From Rhizobiaceae bacterium (lineage in GTDB: Bacteria; Pseudomonadota; Alphaproteobacteria; Rhizobiales; Rhizobiaceae): a stretch of DNA of 64,000 nucleotides. Made by a program: the position numbers and the translations under genes. Location: NCBI GenBank assembly GCA_023953845.1, contig JAMLJC010000002.1:310001-374000 (forward strand), in the 5' to 3' direction. Positions within the stretch are counted from its first letter, which is position 1. Every line of letters starts with the position of its first letter. Below are positions 23,801 through 30,775 of this stretch, piece after piece. The notes below the pieces were generated by a model. That model searched no databases. It saw nothing but the letters and a program-made list of their open reading frames with translations, and was not told the DNA's origin.

Positions 23801-26341
23801 GAACTTCGCGGTCCCGCCCTGCGGAACGGAGTCGGCAAAATCCGGCCGTATGCCGATCATGTCGCCCTGCGGGCGGATGTTGATGTCGGTGGAGCGCTCG
23901 ACCGCGCGGCCGCCCGTCTCGCGCATGCGCACCGTCACCTTGGCGTCGACCAGACGCGTGGTGGAGGGCAGGGCGTCTATGGTGACCGGGAAGGTCGCCT
24001 TGCCGTCGTCGCCGACCAGCGGCAGGTTCGCCAGCGGCGTCCGGGTCGCTTCGCCCTCCTGCTCGTCCGCAAGGCCGAACCAGTAGCCCTTGAAGACATC
24101 CCATTGGCGCGTCGTGGTGAGCGTGACGTCGCCCTCCAGCGCGAGGCCGGCGGCGGGCGCGCCGTAGAGGAAGCGGCCGTCGACGGTCATGGTCGCCGTC
24201 TCGTCGGCCGCGATCTCCGTCTTGTCGGCGGTCAGGTCGAACTCGATGCGATCCGGCACGAAGTCCTCGACGAGGAACATCTGCGTGGCGACCGCCGGCT
24301 CCTTGGGATCGGTATGGATGGCGACCGTCCAGGTGCCGCGCATGGCGTTGGGCGAGAGCGGCAGGGGGACGGCATGGCCGCCCGCCATCTCGCCGTCGCT
24401 GACGGTGCGCCTTTCCTCGACGCCGTCGGGGCGCGTGAAGATGAAGGTGAGCGGCAGTTTTTCGACCGCCGTCGCGTCCGCGTTGCGGGCAAGGGCGGCG
24501 ACATGCACCTCCTCGCCGACGCGGTATATGCCGCGCTCCGTCCACGCATAGACGTCCAACGCGCCGGGCGCGGCGCGGCCCTGGACGCCGCGATCCGACA
24601 GGTCGAAGCCCGCCTTGGTCATGTCGAGGAAGACGAAGTCGCTGCCGGCAAGGCTCGCCATCAGCACGGCCGGAACCATGCCGCCTTCGCCGCGCGTCAG
24701 GCCCGGCTGGAACACGGCCTTGCCCCCGGCGTCGGTCTTCGCGGTGCCGAGCACTTCGTTGTTGCGCGACAGGAGCGACAGTTCGGCGTCGGCCATCGGC
24801 TTGGCCGTGCCGAGCGAGCGCGCGAAGACGGTCAGCCCGTCCTGCCCGGTATAGGTCGAAAGGCCGATGTCGGAGACGACGAACCACTGGGTGGCGCGCG
24901 ACTCCCAGGTGTTGCGGGTGTCGTTCTCCGGCGTCGCGGTCAGCACATAGATGCCCGGCTTGCGCTGGGGCAGCGCCTCGTCCACCGGGAAGCTGGTGGT
25001 GACTTCCTTGTTCAGCTCGCTGGCGACATCGATCTTGCCCTCCCAGACCGGCTCGCCCATCTGGTCGGAAATGTTGGAGAGATCGTAGCCGTCGAGCTGC
25101 CGCAGGAACTGGTAGCCCGAGACGAGCTGCGGCAGCGAGCGGTCGTTGATCCGGTAGAGCTTCAGGTCGGCCGAATTCATGTTGACGGTGACCAGCGGAA
25201 TGCCGCGCCGGGCCGTCGAGGGCAGCACGAAGCCGTCGCCGGTGAAGCGCACGGTCGGCGAGCGGTCCTGGATGTAGACGGAGAGCACGATGGGGCTCTC
25301 GATGACCTCGCCGATCGCAGCCGGCAGACCGGGGCGGAAGGCGACGCTGTATTGCCTGCCGTGCTCCAGCCCCTCGACGCAGATCTGCTGGTCCTTGGCT
25401 TCGACGGCCTTCGGCGCCTGATTGTCGATGGTGACGAAGGTCGAATAATCGACGCCGGTCTTCACCAGCGCCTCGGAGAACTGCGCGCAGACGCGCGGGG
25501 TCGCCGTATCGGAATCGACACTGTGGTTGACGACGCGGAAGCCTTTTCGCACCTTCAGGTCCTCATATTCGGCGCGGATGGCCGGCGAATTGACGAGCAG
25601 CAGGCTGGCCTCATAGGCCTGAAGCGCCGGGCGGAAGAGATCGCGCTTGTCGAGGCCGACGGCGATCTTGGCCAGCGCATCGGCGCGCTGCGCGGCGGTG
25701 CGCGTTACGAGATAGGCGTTGTAGGCCGATGACGTCGCGTCGTTGCGCAGGGAATAGCTCTCCTGGCCGTTGATCGCCTGAACGGCGAGCACGGCGTTGG
25801 CGAGATCGATCCAGACCGCCGCATCGTCGGGGGAGATGGCGAGCGCCGCCTTATATTTCTGCATGGCGGTGCGCGGATCCCCGGTCAGCATGGCCGAATC
25901 GCCGGAATCGACCAGCGTGTTGAGGCCTTCCGTGACGGGCTGCGCCGGATTGACGATCAGGCGGCGGTAGTTCTGCGCCTCGGTCGCCATCCATTCGGGG
26001 AAGAAGGAAAGAGTGGTGGGCGCGCCGATATCCGGATCGCCGTTCAGGTTGACGACCTTGCCTGCCACCGCCCCGGTGAACGGCTTGATGGTGTTGAAGT
26101 CGGACTTCAGGAAGCACCATTTCGCCTTGGTGTTGTAGGTGAAGGCCCGGCAGCCTTCATCGGCAAGGCATATGGTCTTGCAGCGGTCGAGCGAGACGTT
26201 CGGTTCGGTCCTCAGATCGAAGCCGAAATAGTCGCTGTTCTCCGTCGTGACGACGGTGCGCGCCTGCGCGAAGGCCTGTCCCGTCACCAGGGACGCCATG
26301 GCCAAAAAGACAAGCGCCAAAATTCCGTGTGCCGCACGCAT
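20882..26341 (-). CDS. Alpha-2-macroglobulin family protein (YfhM type) with N-terminal PAN/Apple-like domain
   Basis: The protein has 1819 aa. The signal peptide (ILALVFLAMASLVTGQAFAQ) lacks a lipobox, so the protein is predicted soluble periplasmic rather than a lipoprotein. Residues about 27-105 form a Cys-rich PAN/Apple-like module (LDRCKTICLADEGCRAFTYN). MG domains, an A2M bait region and the thioester motif PYGCAEQTTSR (Cys near 1373) follow; the CxEQ thioester is intact. It probably traps proteases that breach the outer membrane, alongside PbpC repair synthesis. The ATG at 26341 has GGGAGG 8 nt upstream. An open frame continues upstream to 26416 without a ribosome site. It is first in the A2M-pbpC-M15 block. 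Confidence 0.93.
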   Translation of the reverse strand: MRAAHGILALVFLAMASLVTGQAFAQARTVVTTENSDYFGFDLRTEPNVSLDRCKTICLADEGCRAFTYNTKAKWCFLKSDFNTIKPFTGAVAGKVVNLNGDPDIGAPTTLSFFPEWMATEAQNYRRLIVNPAQPVTEGLNTLVDSGDSAMLTGDPRTAMQKYKAALAISPDDAAVWIDLANAVLAVQAINGQESYSLRNDATSSAYNAYLVTRTAAQRADALAKIAVGLDKRDLFRPALQAYEASLLLVNSPAIRAEYEDLKVRKGFRVVNHSVDSDTATPRVCAQFSEALVKTGVDYSTFVTIDNQAPKAVEAKDQQICVEGLEHGRQYSVAFRPGLPAAIGEVIESPIVLSVYIQDRSPTVRFTGDGFVLPSTARRGIPLVTVNMNSADLKLYRINDRSLPQLVSGYQFLRQLDGYDLSNISDQMGEPVWEGKIDVASELNKEVTTSFPVDEALPQRKPGIYVLTATPENDTRNTWESRATQWFVVSDIGLSTYTGQDGLTVFARSLGTAKPMADAELSLLSRNNEVLGTAKTDAGGKAVFQPGLTRGEGGMVPAVLMASLAGSDFVFLDMTKAGFDLSDRGVQGRAAPGALDVYAWTERGIYRVGEEVHVAALARNADATAVEKLPLTFIFTRPDGVEERRTVSDGEMAGGHAVPLPLSPNAMRGTWTVAIHTDPKEPAVATQMFLVEDFVPDRIEFDLTADKTEIAADETATMTVDGRFLYGAPAAGLALEGDVTLTTTRQWDVFKGYWFGLADEQEGEATRTPLANLPLVGDDGKATFPVTIDALPSTTRLVDAKVTVRMRETGGRAVERSTDINIRPQGDMIGIRPDFADSVPQGGTAKFSVIATDNEGQRKAENGLVWSLVKVEREYQWYRNGNSWNYEPVTLTTAVADGTIDATTDKEASISVPVDWGRYRLEVESADPEGPATSYEFDAGWYVSATSTETPDGLEIALDKDAYQPGDVAKLKVSPRFAGEMLVTIGAERLLKTVTATVPADGATIDIPVDAEWGAGAYVTATLFRPGDAQESRMPARAIGLKWLQIAPGAKQLSVALTPPAKTEPRQTLSIPVEVKGAAENDNAYVMVAAVDVGILNLTSYKAPDPSDWFFGQRMLGLEIRDIYGRLIDGSLGVMGKLRTGGDGGNLSPQGSPPKEKLVAFFEGPVQLDRDGKATVNFDIPQFNGTVRVMAVAWTKNAVGEASTDVVVRDPIVLTAGMPRFMAPGDSATMRLDISNTDAPDGEYALSVEPAGNLTVGTGEFPDTVNLAGGKRQTMSIPLTAVAPGDSGVTVRLANASGLTVEQQLYLPIRPSALPVTTRMVVDLGPNKSLRVDEQLLAASVLEGASVSLNVSPAAAFDVASLLMSLDRYPYGCAEQTTSRALPLLYVSELSKPFGLPDDPQLRERIQDAVYRVLNYQASAGSFGLWSPGSGDLWLDAYVTDFLSRAREQNYDVPSKALVQALNNLQNSISYDVDVQDRGSEIAYALYVLARNKKASVGDLRYYADTKLEGFTSPLAIAHLAASLALYGDMQRSEQTFQAALQLARSKPENDWYRSDYGSRLRDGAAMLALAAETKPMPSVTPELIKLVSAERQRYTWLSTQDQAWLVLAARAFASNTGGVTLNVDGQPHTGALSRTVTGDDLVANPIVVRNDGKDALQAVVTTVAAPKQPLPAGGDGFTIKRTYYTLDGKQANITEAKQNERYVVVVEATNSNRWQSRVLIQDLLPAGFEIDNPGLVSSADLSNFSWLPETSAAHLEFRDDRFVAAFDPDQASGSMTLAYVVRAVTPGVYVHPAAYVEDMYRPQFSARTATGMMEVKAE

Positions 26342-26810
26342 CCTGTTGCCCTCCCGAGAAACGTTGCAAGCCTTTCGGTTCGTATTGGACACGCCCGCCC
26401 GGCATCCCGTCAACACGAACGCGGACGGTCACACCATCCGCAACACACATTTGTGAGCGGGCGAATGTGGCTCCTTTGAGAAGGTTTCGTGGCAGCCGGT
26501 GGAATATTTTCGCAGTCTGTCCGCATGGCGGGAAATTGCGGCCCGTCCGGCATTTCCGCATTTGCCGCTGGACCGAAGGAGCATGCGCTTCTGGCGCTTG
26601 AATACATCCGTGGACCGTCGTTTATATGGGCGACGAAGAATCGTAAGATTTGCCGGTGCGTTGCCGAAATTGCGCCAACTTTGTCGCAATCGCGCCACCC
26701 GCGTCCCAACCAAAGTTGCACATTCCCCTGCGGGTTTCGCATTTCTCCGCCTTTGACATAGCCGGCGCGATGCGAAATGGTATGGGCAGAACAGAAAATG
26801 GGAGCTGGCA
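26342..26810. promoter_or_regulatory. Divergent control region, A2M gene and ABC transporter operon
   Basis: About 470 nt hold no convincing gene; small open frames on both strands have no ribosome sites or recognisable products. A TTGACA at 26753-26758 faces the transporter, but the best -10 (TGGTAT, 26778-26783) leaves a 19-nt spacer. Two dyads lie upstream: ATTGCG (26669-26674) with CGCAAT (26685-26690), and CAACTTTG (26676-26683) with CAAAGTTG (26711-26718), possibly operator sites for a regulator not encoded here. Confidence 0.4.
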
Positions 26811-28466
26811 ATGGGTTTCTTCAAAAGCAACGGGGATCGCGTCCCTGACCACATCCTGAAGATGGCCGAGGATGTGAAGGCGGGACACTGCGACCGCCGC
26901 GAGTTTCTGGCGCTGGCGAGCGTGTTCGGCGCGTCCACGGCCATGGCCTACGGCATGATCGGCCTCGCCGCGCCGACGCCGGCCGCGGCGCAGGAACCGA
27001 AGAAGGGGGGCGTGCTCAAGGTCGCCATGTCCGTCAAGGACCCCAAGGACCCTCGTACGGCCGACTGGTCGGAGATCGCCAATGCCGAGCGGCAGACCCT
27101 TGAGCCGCTGGTCAAATACACGCGGGATTTCACGTTCGAGCCGTATCTGCTCGAGTCGTGGGAAGTGAATGACGACGCCACCGAATACACGTTGAAAATT
27201 CGCCCCGGCGTGACCTGGACGAACGGCGACACCTTCAACGCCGATGACGTGATCGCCAATTTCACCCGCTGGGCCGACAAGAGCGCCGAGGGCAATTCGA
27301 TGCCCGGCCGCCTCGGCTCGCTGGTCGACGAAGCCTCCGGTAAGCTGCGCGAAGGCTCGGTCGAAAGGGTCGACGACGCGACGGTCAAGCTCAAGCTCAC
27401 CAAGCCCGACATCGCGCTGATCCCGCAGCTTTGCGACTATCCCGGGCTCGTCGTCCACCGCAGCTTCGACGAGACAGGCCGTGATTTCGTCAAGAACCCG
27501 ATCGGCACCGGGCCTTTCGAGCTGGTTTCCTATGAAGTCGGCCAGAAGGTCGTCTACAAGCGTCGCGAGGACGGCAAGTGGTGGGGCGGCGAGGCTCTGC
27601 TCGACGGCGTCGAATTCATCGACTACGGCACCGATCCGTCGGCGATGGTTTCTGCCTTCGAGGCGGGCGAAGTCCACACCAATCACGAGACCACGGCCGA
27701 CTACGTCTCCATTCTGGAAGGTGTCGGCTGCGTGACGTCCGAGGTGGTCACGGCCTCCACGATCGTGGCGCGCACCAACGTCGCCAACAAGCCTTATGAC
27801 GATCAGAAGGTCCGCAACGCGCTGCAACTCGCCGTCGACAATGCCGTCGTGCTGCAGCTTGGCTACGGCAATGCCGGCGCTCCGGCGGAGAACCATCACG
27901 TCTGCCAGATCCATCCGGAATATGTCGAACTGCCGAAGGTGGCGCGCGACATAGCCAAGGCGAAGGCGCTGATGGAGGAAGCCGGTCAGATCGACTACGA
28001 GCACGAGCTGATCACCGTGGACGAGGACTGGCACAAGAATACGGGCGACGCGATCGCCGCGCAGCTCCGCGAGGCCGGCATAAAGGTCAAGCGCACCGTG
28101 TTGCCGGGCTCGACCTTCTGGAACGACTGGACGAAGTATCCCTATTCGATGACCAACTGGAACATGCGCCCGCTCGGCATCCAGGTGGTGGCCATCGCCT
28201 ATCGCACCGGGGAGGCCTGGAACGAAGCCGCCTATTCCAATCCCGATCTCGACGCCAAGATCAACGAGGCGTTGTCGATCGCGGATGCGGAGAAGCGCAA
28301 GGTGGTCATGGCCGATATCGAGAAGATCCTGCAGGACAGCGGCATCATCATCCAGCCGTACTGGCGCAAGCTTTACAACAGCTCGGTTCCGGCGGTGAAG
28401 AACCACGGCATGCATCCGACCTTCGAGCATGATTTCGGCAAGGTCTGGCTCGACGAGAGCGCCTGA
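26811..28466 (+). CDS. ABC transporter substrate-binding protein (SBP_bac_5, peptide/opine type)
   Basis: The protein has 551 aa. The N-terminus carries a twin-arginine-like motif (CDRREFLALASVFG, about 27-40) followed by a hydrophobic stretch and an AAAQ cleavage site near residue 61, suggesting Tat export. The mature protein has the family pattern EPYLLESWEVNDDATEYTLK, IRPGVTWTNGDTFNADDVI and NPIGTGPFELVSYE. It binds peptides, opines or similar solutes in the periplasm and delivers them to the permeases that follow at 28558 and 29605. ATG with GGGAGCTGGCA upstream. The MmgE/PrpD gene at the operon end does not settle the ligand. Confidence 0.92.
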   Translation: MGFFKSNGDRVPDHILKMAEDVKAGHCDRREFLALASVFGASTAMAYGMIGLAAPTPAAAQEPKKGGVLKVAMSVKDPKDPRTADWSEIANAERQTLEPLVKYTRDFTFEPYLLESWEVNDDATEYTLKIRPGVTWTNGDTFNADDVIANFTRWADKSAEGNSMPGRLGSLVDEASGKLREGSVERVDDATVKLKLTKPDIALIPQLCDYPGLVVHRSFDETGRDFVKNPIGTGPFELVSYEVGQKVVYKRREDGKWWGGEALLDGVEFIDYGTDPSAMVSAFEAGEVHTNHETTADYVSILEGVGCVTSEVVTASTIVARTNVANKPYDDQKVRNALQLAVDNAVVLQLGYGNAGAPAENHHVCQIHPEYVELPKVARDIAKAKALMEEAGQIDYEHELITVDEDWHKNTGDAIAAQLREAGIKVKRTVLPGSTFWNDWTKYPYSMTNWNMRPLGIQVVAIAYRTGEAWNEAAYSNPDLDAKINEALSIADAEKRKVVMADIEKILQDSGIIIQPYWRKLYNSSVPAVKNHGMHPTFEHDFGKVWLDESA

Positions 28467-28481
28467 CAAGGACACTTTGGC

Positions 28482-28501
28482 GAGGGGGCGAAAGCCCCTT
28501 C
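28482..28501 (+). terminator. GAAA-tetraloop hairpin between binding-protein and permease genes
   Basis: GAGGGGGC, a GAAA loop and GCCCCTTC form an 8-bp stem with one wobble, 15 nt after the binding-protein stop. No strong T run follows (CGTCGTTTC). It probably acts as a partial terminator or 3'-end protector that keeps binding protein in excess over the membrane subunits, an arrangement known from other ABC operons. Confidence 0.5.
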
Positions 28502-28557
28502 GTCGTTTCAGACGCTTGATCTGATGTGACCCCAACCCGGCCAGGCAGGGGGCGGCT

Positions 28558-29595
28558 ATGCTTACGTTTATTTTTCGACGGCTCGGAACCATGGTGCTGA
28601 CCATGTTCTTCCTGACGCTCGTCGTGTTCTTCATGGTCAATCTCGAGCCGAATCTGAAGAAACTGGCGATCAGTCAGCTCGACATGCGGTCGCCGGCGGA
28701 GCAGATCGAAAGCTGGCTGGTCAAGAACGGCTATCGCGACAACTTCTTCGTGCGTTACGGCCGCTGGCTGGGCGTCGTTCAGAAGCAGCCCTTCACCGAT
28801 CCCGACAGTGGCAAGACGGTGCCGCGCTTCAGCTACTGCAACGAACCGTCCGAGCCGTATTTCGGCGGCATATTGCAGGGCGATTTCGGCTGCTCGACCA
28901 AGTTCAAGACGACGGTTTCGGCGAAGCTCTGGCCGGCGCTCGCAGCCACCGGCAAGCTGATGTTCTGGGTGATGGTCACCATGGTGCCCATCTCGCTGCT
29001 GATCGGCATTCTGGCTGGCATGCGGGAAGGGTCGCGCATGGATCGCTCCCTTTCGGTTGCCTCGATCACGACGACGGCCACGCCTGAATACGTCTCGGGC
29101 GTCATTTTCACCGTCATCTTCGCTTCATGGCTCGGCTGGCTGAACGGCTCGGCGGCGAGCGCGACCGGGCAGGGCCTCACCTTCTACAATTTCACCCTGC
29201 CGGTGATGACCATGGCAATCTACGGCATCGGCTACATCGCCCGCATGACGCGCGCCTCCATGGTCGAGGTGATGACGCAGCAATATATCCGAACGGCGCG
29301 GCTCAAGGGCCTGTCGTTCAGCCAGGTCGTCATCAAGCATGCGCTGCGCAATGCGCTGATCGCGCCGTTCACGGTCATCATGCTGCAGTTCCCGTGGCTG
29401 CTCACCGGCGTCGTCATCGTCGAGACCATGTTCCGCTACCAGGGTTTTGGCTACACGCTTGTGGAGGCGGCGGGCAACAACGACATCGACCTTCTGCTCG
29501 GCTGCTCGCTGGTGTCGGTGTTCGTGGTGCTGTTCACGCAGCTCATCTCGGACGTGGGCTATGCCTATCTCAATCCCCGTATTCGAGTGCAGTAG
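28558..29595 (+). CDS. ABC transporter permease (DppB/OppB type)
   Basis: The protein has 345 aa. An N-terminal helix (FRRLGTMVLTMFFLTLVVFF) is followed by a periplasmic loop larger than in DppB and five more helices. The cytoplasmic coupling segment TRASMVEVMTQQYIRTARLK (then GLSF) is the binding-protein-dependent EAA-type loop. It makes the solute channel with the next gene product. ATG start with GGCAGGGGGCGG upstream. It ends 9 nt before the second permease. Confidence 0.92.
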   Translation: MLTFIFRRLGTMVLTMFFLTLVVFFMVNLEPNLKKLAISQLDMRSPAEQIESWLVKNGYRDNFFVRYGRWLGVVQKQPFTDPDSGKTVPRFSYCNEPSEPYFGGILQGDFGCSTKFKTTVSAKLWPALAATGKLMFWVMVTMVPISLLIGILAGMREGSRMDRSLSVASITTTATPEYVSGVIFTVIFASWLGWLNGSAASATGQGLTFYNFTLPVMTMAIYGIGYIARMTRASMVEVMTQQYIRTARLKGLSFSQVVIKHALRNALIAPFTVIMLQFPWLLTGVVIVETMFRYQGFGYTLVEAAGNNDIDLLLGCSLVSVFVVLFTQLISDVGYAYLNPRIRVQ

Positions 29596-29604
29596 GAGCC
29601 ACGC

Positions 29605-30762
29605 ATGCAGCTCGAATATATCGGCGGATTTCAGATCTTTCTGGGCATCATCGCGCGCTTCTGGCCGGTCTGGGCGGCGCTCGCCATCGTGCTCGTCGCC
29701 AGCTTTGCCTACAAGAAGCGCCTCGGTCTCTACGGCCAGCTTTTCGACAGCGGCGTCGGCATCGCCGGCGTTTTGATCGTCCTGTTCTGGCTGTTCACGG
29801 CGATCTTCTCCGGCACCGTCGCGCCGTTCGACCCGCTGGCGCAGGTGCCGGTGATGAAGGACGCGCTGCCCGGCGCGGTCGAGCCGGCCTCCGCCAGGAT
29901 CTATCTCCTCGGCGGCGACAAGCTGGCGCGCGACGTGTTCTCCCGCATGGTCTACGGAAGTCGCATCGTGCTCATCATCGCGCCCGCCGCAACCGCCTTC
30001 GCGCTCATGGTTGGCACGACGCTCGGCCTGCCTGCCGGCTATTATGGCGGGCGGATCGATACGCTGCTGTCCTTCCTGGCGAATCTGGTGCTAGCGTTTC
30101 CGGTGATCCTGCTGTTCTACCTGCTGGTGACGCCGGGCATCATGGACACGCCGATTCCCTACGGGCTGGCGGGGCTCTTCTTCCTGTTCCCGATCATCTT
30201 CTTCCTGACGCTGTTCTACACCCGCTTCAAGAACCGGCCGGAACGGCTCTATCCGCTGATGGCGCTGACCGTCATCCTCGGCGGCTGGATCTATATCGGC
30301 CTCGTCTTCGACGCCGATCCTCTCGGCATCGTCTCGATCGACCCGAACCAGCTCAACATCTTCGTGGCGGTGGTCTTCGCCTCCAGCCCCGGCGTGTTCC
30401 GCATCGTGCGCGGCCTCGTCATGGACATCAAGACGCGCGACTATGTGGCGGCGGCGCAGACCCGCGGCGAGACGCCGTGGTACATCATGCTCTGGGAAAT
30501 CCTGCCCAATGCGCGCGGGCCGTTGATCGTCGATGCATGCCTGCGCATCGGCTACACGACCATCCTGCTCGGCACGCTCGGCTATTTCGGTCTCGGCCTT
30601 GCGCCGGAAAGCCCCGACTGGGGCACCGCGATCAAGGACGCCAGCCGGTTGCTGCGCTCCTTCATCCACCCGGCGCTGCCGCCGACGATCGCGCTGATGA
30701 GTTTCGTGCTCGGCCTCAACCTGCTTGCGGACGCCCTGCGCGAGCAATCGATGAAAGACTGA
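29605..30762 (+). CDS. ABC transporter permease (DppC/OppC type)
   Basis: The protein has 385 aa with an N-terminal helix near residues 18-35 and another at 52-68. The loop LGGDKLARDVFSRMVYGSRI is the classical DppC GTDxxGRDxxSR motif in altered form. A long middle insertion (about 165-235) contains two additional helices around FFLFPIIFFLTLFYTRF, longer than usual for DppC (around 300 aa). The EAA-type loop MDIKTRDYVAAAQTRGETPW is followed by FGLGLAPESPDWG, typical of the family. ATG preceded by AGGAGCCACGC, a good ribosome site. It sits in one operon with its neighbours on both sides. Confidence 0.92.
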   Translation: MQLEYIGGFQIFLGIIARFWPVWAALAIVLVASFAYKKRLGLYGQLFDSGVGIAGVLIVLFWLFTAIFSGTVAPFDPLAQVPVMKDALPGAVEPASARIYLLGGDKLARDVFSRMVYGSRIVLIIAPAATAFALMVGTTLGLPAGYYGGRIDTLLSFLANLVLAFPVILLFYLLVTPGIMDTPIPYGLAGLFFLFPIIFFLTLFYTRFKNRPERLYPLMALTVILGGWIYIGLVFDADPLGIVSIDPNQLNIFVAVVFASSPGVFRIVRGLVMDIKTRDYVAAAQTRGETPWYIMLWEILPNARGPLIVDACLRIGYTTILLGTLGYFGLGLAPESPDWGTAIKDASRLLRSFIHPALPPTIALMSFVLGLNLLADALREQSMKD

Positions 30763-30775
30763 CGGGAGACCTGCG

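Noticed and set aside
22139..25732. Long plus-strand open frames opposite the alpha-2-macroglobulin gene
   Set aside because: No domain is visible and the composition is that of antisense GC-rich sequence; the minus-strand protein is clear.
26410..26944. Several 60-170-codon frames between the A2M gene and the ABC operon
   Set aside because: None has a ribosome site or recognisable product, and some run across the start of the binding-protein gene.
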